A program made the position numbers and the translations under genes. A model generated the notes under the pieces. It saw only the letters and a program-made list of their open reading frames with translations. It made no database searches and was not told where the DNA came from. A stretch of DNA of 52,543 nt, from contig JBAUMF010000124.1 in assembly GCA_049578545.1 (NCBI GenBank), positions 1-52,543 on the forward strand, read 5' to 3'. The first letter of the stretch is position 1, and each line of letters opens with the position of its first letter. This document shows positions 18,326-25,250 of this stretch, piece after piece. The DNA is from DASQBT01 sp049578545 (GTDB taxonomy: Bacteria > Pseudomonadota > Gammaproteobacteria > Burkholderiales > Thiobacillaceae).

Positions 18326-18688
18326 ATGAAACACGCACCCCCAACCAGTCTGGAAGAACTTAAACAGCGCATTCGGGCCTTTGCCTTTGAACGGGGCTGG
18401 GAACGCTACCACAACCCGAAAAACCTGGCTATGGCGTTGATAGGCGAAGCGGGAGAATTGGTAGAGCGGTTTCAATGGCTTTCTGCCGAAGAAAGTGTCC
18501 ACCTTTCCCCTGAGCGTCATGAGCAAGTACGTCAGGAAATCGCAGATGTACTGATCTACCTGACCCGTCTGGCCGACTTGCTGGACATCGACTTGCTGCA
18601 GGCCGCCGCTGACAAGATTGAATTGAATGGCCAGAAATACCCGGTGGAAAAAGCCCGGGGCACTGCGGCCAGGTACGACGAGCTATGA
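18326..18688 (+). CDS. MazG-like nucleotide pyrophosphohydrolase
   Basis: 120 aa from ATG 18326. All-alpha NTP pyrophosphohydrolase: the metal-binding pattern EXXE...EXXD is seen as EAGELVE and EIADVLIYL, with NLAMALIGEAGE typical of the RS21-C6/iMazG-like group. It likely hydrolyses non-canonical or excess (d)NTPs to the monophosphate. No strong ribosome site is seen. It is the first gene of a plus-strand operon, and its stop overlaps the ferredoxin gene start (ATGA). Confidence 0.9.
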   Translation: MKHAPPTSLEELKQRIRAFAFERGWERYHNPKNLAMALIGEAGELVERFQWLSAEESVHLSPERHEQVRQEIADVLIYLTRLADLLDIDLLQAAADKIELNGQKYPVEKARGTAARYDEL

Positions 18689-18993
18689 GTCACTATAAAT
18701 ATCACGTCTTCTTCTGTACCAATCAACGCGATGATGGCGCCAAATGCTGTGGCGCCTCGGGCGGCCAGACCATGCGCGACTACGCCAAGAAGCAAGTCAA
18801 GCAAATGAACCTGAACGGGCCAGGCAAATGCCGCATCAATACGGCCGGCTGCATGGACCGTTGCGACCAGGGGCCGCTGCTTGTCGTTTACCCCGAAGCG
18901 GTCTGGTACACCTACGTGGACCAGACTGACATTGACGAAATCATCGAAGAACACCTGAAGCACGGTCGTATCGTCAAGCGTTTGCAGCTGTGA
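18685..18993 (+). CDS. Thioredoxin-like [2Fe-2S] ferredoxin
   Basis: 102 aa. Cysteines at 11, 21, 22, 49, 56 and 60 fit the thioredoxin-fold [2Fe-2S] ferredoxin family, with an N-terminal Cys pair about ten apart and a C-terminal C-x3-C (AGCMDRCDQGP). The remainder (LLVVYPEAVWYTYVD) is the conserved fold end. It is cytoplasmic, with no signal peptide. It starts within the mazG-like stop codon and its own stop overlaps the hydrolase GTG start, so the three proteins are made together. The redox partner is unknown. Confidence 0.92.
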   Translation: MSHYKYHVFFCTNQRDDGAKCCGASGGQTMRDYAKKQVKQMNLNGPGKCRINTAGCMDRCDQGPLLVVYPEAVWYTYVDQTDIDEIIEEHLKHGRIVKRLQL

Positions 18994-19592
18994 ACCGCGC
19001 CAAACTCAGAATCCAGACCAGGGCTGGTGCCATGGAGACCCTCGTAAATGACCCGGTCGACAATCGCCGAGGTGTGGCCTTCATCGCCCATCCTCACCCC
19101 TTGCACGGCGGCAGCATGGATAACAAGGTCGTGCAAACCCTGGCACGGACAGCCTTTGAGCTCGGTATGGTCGCGGTTCGCCCTAATTTCCGTGGGGTTG
19201 GACAAAGCGAAGGCCAGTTCGACAATGGCCGGGGCGAAACCGCCGACATGATGGACATTATCCAGTTCGTCATGGGCCACTACGAAGGGTTGCCCATTTA
19301 TCTCGCCGGATTTTCTTTCGGCGCGTACGTCCAGCATCGGGTTGCCCAGCAACGGGCCCATGAAAAGCTTCTTCTCATCGCCCCAGCGGTAAACCTTTAT
19401 GAATTCCAGCCCGTACCTCCCTCAACGCTGTTCGTCCATGGCGACCAGGATGAAATCGTTCCACTTGCCGAAGCACAGCGTTTTGCCAAAGCCTGTCATG
19501 CCCGCTTTTCAGTGATTCCGCATGCCGACCATTTCTTCCATAAGAAACTGAAGGAACTGGCTGCCATCGTGGAGGACGCGTGGCGTTACTAG
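18990..19592 (+). CDS. Alpha/beta hydrolase
   Basis: 200 aa, starting with GTG 18990 inside the preceding stop (GTGA). It has the serine-hydrolase fold: oxyanion segment HPHPLHGGSMDNK, nucleophile elbow GFSFGAY, acid region FVHGDQDEIVP, and the late His in PHADHFF. It resembles small cytosolic hydrolases of the dienelactone-hydrolase/YheT-like class often annotated only as alpha/beta hydrolase. The substrate is unknown. It overlaps the following ABC ATPase gene by 13 bases. Confidence 0.88.
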   Translation: MNRAKLRIQTRAGAMETLVNDPVDNRRGVAFIAHPHPLHGGSMDNKVVQTLARTAFELGMVAVRPNFRGVGQSEGQFDNGRGETADMMDIIQFVMGHYEGLPIYLAGFSFGAYVQHRVAQQRAHEKLLLIAPAVNLYEFQPVPPSTLFVHGDQDEIVPLAEAQRFAKACHARFSVIPHADHFFHKKLKELAAIVEDAWRY

Positions 19593-20491
19593 AAGCCAAA
19601 GGCCTCAGCAAAAGGTACGGCGGAACGGAGGTCGTGCGTGGCCTGGACATGCGCATTCAGCCTGGAGAATGCCTCGGCTTACTGGGGCCCAATGGCGCGG
19701 GCAAGACGACAACACTCAGAATGCTGCTGGGGCTGATCGAACCGGATGCCGGCACCATTGAATGCCTGGGCCTGCCCGTACCCCAGGCTGCCCGGGAAGC
19801 ACGCATCCGCATCGGGGTCGTGCCGCAGATGGACAGTCTGGATCCGGACTTTAGCGTGGTGGAAAACCTTAAGGTCTACGGCCGTTACTTCCGCCTGCCG
19901 GAAACTGTCCTGAATGATCGCATTCCGCACCTGCTGGAATTTGCCGGGCTGACCAGCAAGGCTCACAGCAAGGTACCCACCCTTTCCGGCGGAATGAAGC
20001 GCCGGCTTGCCCTGGCTCGAGCGCTGATCAACGACCCCGAGCTGATTGTCCTCGACGAGCCCACTACCGGACTCGACCCGCAGGCTCGCCACGTAATGTG
20101 GCAGGGACTGCGCAGCCTCATCGCTCAGGGAAAGACAGTGCTGCTCACTACCCATTTCATGGATGAGGCCGAGCGCCTGGCGGACCAGCTGATTGTGATG
20201 GATCACGGCGTCAAGATTGCACAAGGCTCACCGCGCGAGATGATTGCCCAGTTCATTGAGCCCCATGTCATCGAGGTGTTCGGTGAAGGCGCGCTGAACT
20301 GGAAGGCGGAAGGACAGAAACGGTGCGCCCGCATTGAACAAGCAGGTGAAACGCTGTTTTGCTATGCGATAGACGAGATTCCGGCTCTGGACAGTCTTAA
20401 GGTGCAAACCGGCCTGCGCTACCTGCACCGACCTTCCAACCTCGAAGATGTGTTTCTCAAACTGACCGGCCGGGAACTGCGCGACCAGTGA
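19580..20491 (+). CDS. ABC transporter ATP-binding protein (NodI/DrrA-like)
   Basis: 303 aa, GTG start at 19580 inside the hydrolase gene. It has Walker A GPNGAGKT at 36-43, the ABC signature LSGGMKRR, Walker B LIVLDEPTTGLDPQ and the switch His in LLTTHFMDEAERL. A C-terminal ~80-residue extension is typical of ABC-2 exporters. With the next gene it forms an ABC-2 export system of the NodIJ/DrrAB type. In non-rhizobia these are generic efflux or glycolipid exporters, so nodulation is not implied. Confidence 0.93.
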   Translation: MALLEAKGLSKRYGGTEVVRGLDMRIQPGECLGLLGPNGAGKTTTLRMLLGLIEPDAGTIECLGLPVPQAAREARIRIGVVPQMDSLDPDFSVVENLKVYGRYFRLPETVLNDRIPHLLEFAGLTSKAHSKVPTLSGGMKRRLALARALINDPELIVLDEPTTGLDPQARHVMWQGLRSLIAQGKTVLLTTHFMDEAERLADQLIVMDHGVKIAQGSPREMIAQFIEPHVIEVFGEGALNWKAEGQKRCARIEQAGETLFCYAIDEIPALDSLKVQTGLRYLHRPSNLEDVFLKLTGRELRDQ

Positions 20492-21276
20492 ACCGGCACC
20501 ATCTCGCTCCCCCACGCCTGTCGCTGCGGTTTGTTCCCGTGTGGCGGCGCAATTTCCTGGTATGGAAGAAGCTGGCCCTGCCCAGCATTCTAGGCAACCT
20601 GGCCGATCCCATGCTGTATATGCTGGGTCTGGGTTATGGCTTGGGCAGCCTGCTGCCTCAGGTTAACGGTGTCGCGTACATCACGTTTCTGGCCGCGGGC
20701 ACCGTGTGTTATTCGACCATGAACAGCGCCACGTTCGAGATGCTGTATTCGGGCTTTTCCCGCATGCATGTGCAAAAGACCTGGGAAGCCATCATGAACG
20801 CGCCCCTGCTGCTCGACGATGTCATGCTGGGCGAATTGGCGTGGGGCGCATCCAAGTCGCTGCTTTCCGGGGCGGCCATCCTGACCGTCATCTGGACACT
20901 CGGTCTGCAATACAGCTTCTGGATGAGCCTGTGGATTTTTCCTGTTGTCATCCTCATCGGCCTGACATTTTCGGCCATGGGCCTGGTGATGACGGCGATT
21001 TCACCGAGCTATGACTTCTTCCTCTATTACTTCACCCTTGCCATCACCCCGATGGTGCTGTTGTGCGGCGTGTTTTATCCGGTCAGCCAGTTACCCGGAT
21101 TTCTGCAGGACGTATCAAGCGCTTTGCCGCTCACCCACGCCATTGACCTGGTTCGTCCCCTGATTCTGGGCAAGTTCCCGTCAAATGCACTGGCGCATCT
21201 ACTTGCCCTGGCCGCTTGGGGCGCAGTGAGCTACTGGCTCGCAGTGATCTTCACCCGGCGCAGACTGCTCAAATAA
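20488..21276 (+). CDS. ABC-2 type transporter permease (NodJ-like)
   Basis: 262 aa, GTG start overlapping the ATPase stop (GTGA). It has about six membrane segments and the ABC-2 signature region near the end (LCGVFYPVSQLPGFLQDVSSALPLTH), the usual NodJ/permease motif. It is the membrane half of the exporter with the preceding ATPase. It is the last gene of the overlapping operon; no clear intrinsic terminator follows before the promoter of the next gene. Confidence 0.93.
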   Translation: MNRHHLAPPRLSLRFVPVWRRNFLVWKKLALPSILGNLADPMLYMLGLGYGLGSLLPQVNGVAYITFLAAGTVCYSTMNSATFEMLYSGFSRMHVQKTWEAIMNAPLLLDDVMLGELAWGASKSLLSGAAILTVIWTLGLQYSFWMSLWIFPVVILIGLTFSAMGLVMTAISPSYDFFLYYFTLAITPMVLLCGVFYPVSQLPGFLQDVSSALPLTHAIDLVRPLILGKFPSNALAHLLALAAWGAVSYWLAVIFTRRRLLK

Positions 21277-21294
21277 CCCTGTTGCCCCCAATAA

Positions 21295-21327
21295 TTACTT
21301 GACTAAATCAGTCGGGTACTCTTTAAT
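21295..21327 (+). promoter_or_regulatory. IscR type-1 site overlapping a sigma-70 promoter
   Basis: Positions 21295-21319 match the IscR type-1 consensus (ATASYYGACTRWWWYAGTCRRSTAT) at 23 of 25 positions: GACT at 21301-21304, spacer AAATC, AGTC at 21310-21313. The same stretch carries a -35 box TTGACT (21299-21304), a 17-bp spacer and a -10 box TTTAAT (21322-21327). Bound IscR-[2Fe-2S] would cover the -35 and repress the DsrC/TusE-like gene, whose ATG is ~60 bases downstream. The iscR gene itself is not in the window. Confidence 0.7.
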
Positions 21328-21394
21328 ACATACAGAAATTTTTTTCTGGCTTATGTGGCCGCCTACGGCCCCAATAAATTTAAGGAGTGAAAAC

Positions 21395-21688
21395 ATGGAC
21401 TTGCCAGCACGCGACGGCGACGGTTATTTGGAAAACATGAATGAATGGACCCCTGAAATCGGTCGGGCCATGGCGGAAGCCGATGGCATTGAGCTGACCG
21501 ATGCAAAATGGGAACAGATTTTGAAGGCGCGGGAATACTTCGATGAATTCGCTGCCGTTCCCCCTATCCGCAAATTCGCCAAATACATCGACATGGACCA
21601 GAAGGAAGTGTTCTCCATGTGGATGACTGGACCGATGAAGCCCATAACCAAATACGGCGGTTTGCCCAAGCCTACCGGCTGCGTTTAA
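21395..21688 (+). CDS. DsrC/TusE family sulfur-relay protein
   Basis: 97 aa from ATG 21395, with ribosome site AAGGAG eight bases upstream. The C-terminal arm GLPKPTGCV carries the penultimate Cys96 (CysA) that accepts sulfane sulfur. Position 85, where true DsrC of sulfite-reductase systems has CysB, is Thr. It is therefore closer in active-site makeup to TusE-like relay proteins, although the last nine residues are DsrC-like. It may pass persulfide sulfur to tRNA thiolation or another acceptor. It is monocistronic, with its own IscR-type promoter; no dsrAB or tusBCD genes are nearby. Confidence 0.9.
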   Translation: MDLPARDGDGYLENMNEWTPEIGRAMAEADGIELTDAKWEQILKAREYFDEFAAVPPIRKFAKYIDMDQKEVFSMWMTGPMKPITKYGGLPKPTGCV

Positions 21689-21726
21689 CGAACTGCCTGC
21701 CAAAAAGCTTGCAGCTGCGGGCTCAT

Positions 21727-21762
21727 GCGGGATTGAATCGGGAGTTCCTCAATTAATCCCGC
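21727..21762. terminator. Inverted repeat between convergent dsrC-like gene and lipA
   Basis: GCGGGATT at 21727-21734 is the exact reverse complement of AATCCCGC at 21755-21762, with a further partial match inside. It lies between convergent genes and overlaps the lipA stop. There is no uridine run on either strand, so a classical intrinsic terminator is not shown. It may act as a bidirectional stem that protects 3' ends. Confidence 0.35.
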
Positions 21763-22675
21763 TGGCCTGAAGATCGGCATGGTAGCTTGACCTGACCAGC
21801 GGGCCACAAGCTGCATTGCAGAAACCCATTTCCGCCGCTCTTTGTTCAAATACCTTGAAGTCCTCTGGACTGACGAAGCGTTTGACAGGAAGATGGTCTC
21901 TTGAGGGCTGGAGATACTGGCCCAGCGTCAGCATGTCGATGCCCTGTTCGCGCATGTGGCGCATCACCTGGAGAATTTCCTCATCGGTTTCGCCTAATCC
22001 CAGCATCAGCCCAGATTTGGTTGGAATGCCGGGAAAGCGGGATTTGAAATCCCGCAGCAGCTGCAAGGAATGCCCATAATCCGCACCTGGCCGGCAAGCC
22101 TTGTACAGACGCGGCACGGTTTCGAGGTTGTGATTCATGACGTCGGGTAATGCCTGGCCCAGAATTCCCAGCGCAATCTCCAGCCTGCCGCGAAAATCCG
22201 GGGTCAAAATCTCAATTCTGGTCTTCGGCGACGCCTCGCGCACAGCCTGGATGCAATCGACAAAATGCTGCGCCCCGCCATCGCGCAGGTCATCGCGGTC
22301 TACGCTGGTAATCACCACATATTTCAGTTCCAGTGCTTTCACGGCATCGGCCAGGTGCTCTGGCTCGCTGATGTCTGGGGGCTCGGGCTTGCCGTGCCCC
22401 ACATCGCAGAATGGACAGCGCCGCGTGCAGAGGTCTCCCAGGATCATGAAAGTCGCGGTACCGTGACCAAAGCATTCCGGAAGGTTAGGACAGGCCGCCT
22501 CTTCACATACGGTGTGCAGGCCCTGTTGCCGCAGCAGACCCTTCATCTGCATGACCTCGGGGCTCGGGGACTTGGCCCGGATCCAGGGCGGCAAGCGCAG
22601 CCGCTCCTGTGCGACGATCTTGATCGGGATGCGGGCGGTCTTGGCCGCGCCCTTGTGAAGTTTTGGATCTGCCAC
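21749..22675 (-). CDS. lipA: Lipoyl synthase
   Basis: 308 aa radical-SAM enzyme inserting two sulfurs into protein-bound octanoyl groups. The auxiliary cluster cysteines are Cys57, Cys62 and Cys68 (CEEAACPNLPEC). The radical-SAM motif is Cys83-x3-Cys87-x2-Cys90 (CTRRCPFC). The C-terminal RSSYHAD holds the conserved Ser ligand. In most betaproteobacteria lipA follows lipB directly; here a short plus-strand gene lies between them. Its start is 99 bases from that divergent gene. Confidence 0.98.
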   Translation of the reverse strand: MADPKLHKGAAKTARIPIKIVAQERLRLPPWIRAKSPSPEVMQMKGLLRQQGLHTVCEEAACPNLPECFGHGTATFMILGDLCTRRCPFCDVGHGKPEPPDISEPEHLADAVKALELKYVVITSVDRDDLRDGGAQHFVDCIQAVREASPKTRIEILTPDFRGRLEIALGILGQALPDVMNHNLETVPRLYKACRPGADYGHSLQLLRDFKSRFPGIPTKSGLMLGLGETDEEILQVMRHMREQGIDMLTLGQYLQPSRDHLPVKRFVSPEDFKVFEQRAAEMGFCNAACGPLVRSSYHADLQASGIN

Positions 22676-22774
22676 AGCAATACTTCGAGTAAATTCAGTC
22701 GCTTATTTTACCCCCAACAAAGGGTTTCCCAGTGGTCTATACATAACGGTACCGGTTATTGCGAAGGAGATAAG

Positions 22775-23008
22775 ATGGGAAGCGCAATTGTGGATTTCAT
22801 CGTTCATGTGGATGAGGAGCTATCCCCTGAAGAACAATGCAAGCTGGAAGACTTCGTGCGAGATCAGGATGGTGTGGTCAGTGCCGGGGTTGCAATCGAA
22901 CATCCCCATTTGATGATGGTGGCCTACGACGCGGAGCAAAGCAAGCCAATAGATATTTTGCTGCAAATTCAGCGACGAGGCCTGCACGCCGAACTTATCG
23001 GCTTGTAA
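22775..23008 (+). CDS. Small conserved-looking protein, ferredoxin-like fold, unknown function
   Basis: 77 aa from ATG 22775 with a strong ribosome site AAGGAG. The predicted pattern is beta-alpha-beta-beta-alpha-beta (IVDFIVHVD; SPEEQCKLEDFVRDQ; VVSAGVAI; LMMVAYD; PIDILLQIQRRG; HAELIGL), as in heavy-metal-associated or NapD-like domains. It has no CxxC metal motif and only one Cys (21). I do not recognise the family. It is inserted on the opposite strand between lipA and lipB and ends one base before the lipB stop. A near-palindrome ATAACGGTACCGGTTAT lies 16-32 bases upstream of the ATG and could be an operator. Confidence 0.75.
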   Translation: MGSAIVDFIVHVDEELSPEEQCKLEDFVRDQDGVVSAGVAIEHPHLMMVAYDAEQSKPIDILLQIQRRGLHAELIGL

Positions 23009-23626
23009 TCAGGCTTGGGGTTCATCAATCAACGCGGCCAGTCGCCTGCTTAGCTGGTCGCCGATTTCTTCTGCCGACTGATGGATGCCAAGATCGCTGG
23101 TCTGGGTAACGGCCATCCCGGGGTAGCCGCAAGGATTGATGCAACCAAATGGCGTCAAGTCCATATCCACGTTTAGCGCAAGACCATGGTATGTGCGGCC
23201 TTGCTTGACCCTCAAACCCAAGGCGGCAATCTTTGCGCCGCTCACATACACGCCCGGTGCGCCCCGTTGACGCTCGGCGATGATTTGATGCTGCCCCAAC
23301 AAATCAATCACGGCCTGCTCCATGCGGTTGACCAGGTCCTTGACCCCGTAACCGCGCCGCCTCAAGTCCACCATAACATAGATGACAACCTGGCCGGGGC
23401 CGTGATAGGTAATTTGCCCACCACGATCGATGTGAACAACAAAAATATCGGTGTCGACCAGCAGGTGTTCGCGCTTGCCGGCCTGACCCAGGGTAAACAG
23501 AGGCGGATGTTCGAGCACCCACAGTTCATCCGGAGTGGAAACATCTCGCTCGGCAGTGAATGACTGCATCGCCCTCCAGGTGGGCTCGTACTCCACCAAG
23601 CCCAAATGTTGGATGCGGATACTCAC
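23009..23626 (-). CDS. lipB: Octanoyl-[acyl-carrier-protein]:protein N-octanoyltransferase
   Basis: 205 aa. It transfers octanoate from ACP to lipoyl domains, the step before LipA. Motifs: RGGQITYHGPGQVV, GAKIAALGLRV (catalytic Lys) and NPCGYPGMAVTQ (catalytic Cys). It starts ATG 23626, overlapping the ybeD stop by one base, so the two are likely co-translated. Confidence 0.97.
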   Translation of the reverse strand: MSIRIQHLGLVEYEPTWRAMQSFTAERDVSTPDELWVLEHPPLFTLGQAGKREHLLVDTDIFVVHIDRGGQITYHGPGQVVIYVMVDLRRRGYGVKDLVNRMEQAVIDLLGQHQIIAERQRGAPGVYVSGAKIAALGLRVKQGRTYHGLALNVDMDLTPFGCINPCGYPGMAVTQTSDLGIHQSAEEIGDQLSRRLAALIDEPQA

Positions 23627-23886
23627 TAGAGCACAATTTTGACGTAGGGATGACGGGTTAAATCCCGGTAAAGCTTATCAAGCTGTTCGCGTGATTGAGC
23701 CCGGATCGTGCACGTAAGCGCCAGGTAATTGCCTTTACCACTTGCCCGAATCGCGACCGAAGCCGGATTGAAATCCGGCGCATGAGCGCGTACCACAGCC
23801 ACCAGCGCCTGGGCAAAGTCGTCCCGTGCCGCCCCCATGATCTTGAGGGGAAAATCGCACGGAAATTCAAGCAGGCTGTCGTCCAT
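23626..23886 (-). CDS. ybeD: YbeD/DUF493 family protein
   Basis: 86 aa. Starts DSLLEFPCDFPLKIMG and ends LYRDLTRHPYVKIVL, both typical of the DUF493 (YbeD) family, which has an ACT-like fold and is nearly always encoded beside lipB. The biochemical role is not established. Upstream of it, where dat is usually found, the nitrate-reduction module begins. Confidence 0.95.
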   Translation of the reverse strand: MDDSLLEFPCDFPLKIMGAARDDFAQALVAVVRAHAPDFNPASVAIRASGKGNYLALTCTIRAQSREQLDKLYRDLTRHPYVKIVL

Positions 23887-23936
23887 TGAAGCAAAAGATA
23901 GTAAGTGCAGGGTTGCATTTTACTTCTCCATCGCAC

Positions 23937-24635
23937 TCACCCCTCAAACCGGCGCAAGCCCTCCGCGTCCAGAACCTCGATGACCCGGCGCGAGACCTTT
24001 ATTAACCCGGCATCGCTCAACACATGCAACACCCGGGAAAAGGTTTCGGGGGTCAGATTAAGCTGGGATGCGATGACTTGCTTTGCGGCAGGAAGCGCAA
24101 CCTTATATTGCTTGGTTGCTCTATCAGGCGCGTGATGTTGCAACATGCAGGCAACACGTTGTGTACCGGAACGCATGGAACAGGTCTCCAGGTTGGTCAC
24201 CAGCTCGTGCAAACGCATGCTGATTCCGGCCAACATCTTTCGGGCCAAGCGGCTATCCTGGTCCAGCAGGGACAAAATGGTTTCGCCCGGCACGTCCAGC
24301 ACCAAAGAATCCTGAATTGCCTGGGCACAAACAGGGTAAGGCTTTTCCAGAAAAAGCAGCGCCTCACCAAAACATTCACCCGGTTTGATCACTTCCAACA
24401 CCCGTTCCAGCCCCTGTTCGGAGGGAAAAGACAATTGAATGAGCCCTTCTCGCAGAACATAAAATCCATGGGGAATATCCCCCTTGTTGAAAAGCAGCTG
24501 TCCCTTGCTCAGGCGCAGTTCCCTCACACTACTGCCAAGGTAAATGATCTCGTCCTGTGTCAATTCACGAAACAGGGGCAGACTCGACAAGGCCCCATGA
24601 TTGCTCGCAATTTTTCGCATCGCTGCAAAGCTCAT
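23937..24635 (-). CDS. Crp/Fnr family transcriptional regulator, DNR-like
   Basis: 232 aa from ATG 24635 (MSFAAMRKIASNHG), with purine-rich ribosome site AGGGGGAGAG; an in-frame start at 24686 lacks this. It has a cyclic-nucleotide-type sensor domain (LFNKGDIPHGFYVLREGLIQL, GECFGEALLF), a dimer helix, and a C-terminal winged helix (VIASQLNLTPETFSRVLHVL). It lacks the N-terminal cysteine cluster of FNR, so it is unlikely to carry the oxygen-sensing [4Fe-4S]. A DNR-type (haem/NO-sensing) role in nitrate respiration is inferred from its place divergent to napDAB and the site upstream. Confidence 0.9.
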   Translation of the reverse strand: MSFAAMRKIASNHGALSSLPLFRELTQDEIIYLGSSVRELRLSKGQLLFNKGDIPHGFYVLREGLIQLSFPSEQGLERVLEVIKPGECFGEALLFLEKPYPVCAQAIQDSLVLDVPGETILSLLDQDSRLARKMLAGISMRLHELVTNLETCSMRSGTQRVACMLQHHAPDRATKQYKVALPAAKQVIASQLNLTPETFSRVLHVLSDAGLIKVSRRVIEVLDAEGLRRFEG

Positions 24636-24688
24636 AACTCTCCCCCTCTTCTTAATTATGGCCGCCATGGGCCTCACAGCAAACAAAT

Positions 24689-24704
24689 CTTGATATCAAT
24701 CAAG
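24689..24704. promoter_or_regulatory. FNR/DNR-type binding site in the regulator-nap intergenic region
   Basis: CTTGATATCAATCAAG is a perfect palindrome containing the consensus TTGAT-N4-ATCAA (24690-24703). Its centre is ~62 bases upstream of the regulator ATG and ~214 bases upstream of napD. A possible -10 (CATAAT, minus strand, 24660-24655) lies near it, though the spacing to the site is longer than a typical class-II arrangement. It may drive autoregulation, nap induction or both. Confidence 0.75.
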
Positions 24705-24910
24705 GTTTTTTCTCGCTTATCGGGGCAGCATAGCCTAAAAATAAGCTGACTTATCTGTCATGCGCTGGGCAAAAACACAAATGGCTCCAGTAACACCTTG
24801 ATGTTCATTCTGAACGGGATCGCTTCCCACCACGCCGTGCCCCCGGTCGCAATGACAGAAAAATGAATTAATCAGCGCTTGCCTAATTGCATAAACCAAG
24901 GAGGAATGCC

Positions 24911-25228
24911 ATGAACCTGTCAGGCGTACTTGTCGTCGCCCGGCCTGATGCTTTGCGCTCAGTGGCCGAAGCACTCTCTGAATTGCCTGGGGTGGAGGTG
25001 CACCAACAGGATTCTGCCACCAGCCGCCTCGTTGCCGTGTTGGAAGCTGAAGATATCCAGGCGGAAATTGATCTGCTGAAACAAGTCAAGTCTCTTCCGG
25101 GAGTGGCCATGGCTGAAATGGTCACCCACTACTTTGAGGAAGATACGCGGGACATTAACGAGATTCCTGCCGAGCTTCAACCCTATGCCGGCCTGAGCGA
25201 ACAGGTCCTGGCTGATCTTAACGCCTGA
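24911..25228 (+). CDS. napD: Periplasmic nitrate reductase chaperone NapD
   Basis: 105 aa from ATG 24911, ribosome site AGGAGG six bases upstream. NapD is a ferredoxin-fold chaperone that binds the NapA Tat signal and helps molybdenum-cofactor loading. Visible: the opening strand LSGVLVVARPD, ELPGVEVHQQD and LLKQVKSLPGVAMAEMVTHYF, matching the NapD pattern. It directly precedes napA by 22 bases. A ~275-base upstream region holds the FNR/DNR site at its far end; a weak TTGAT-GTTC-ATTCT is seen at 24798. Confidence 0.93.
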   Translation: MNLSGVLVVARPDALRSVAEALSELPGVEVHQQDSATSRLVAVLEAEDIQAEIDLLKQVKSLPGVAMAEMVTHYFEEDTRDINEIPAELQPYAGLSEQVLADLNA

Positions 25229-25250
25229 CCCAATCCTAAAGGAGACCGCC

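Noticed and set aside
19580..21276. Nodulation factor export (NodIJ)
   Set aside because: The similarity is to the general ABC-2 exporter class; there are no nodulation genes or rhizobial context.
21395..21688. Dissimilatory sulfite reductase gamma subunit (DsrC proper)
   Set aside because: The second redox cysteine is missing and no dsr genes are nearby.
24798..24811. Second FNR-type site (TTGATGTTCATTCT) closer to napD
   Set aside because: Only the left half matches; the right half agrees at two of five positions.
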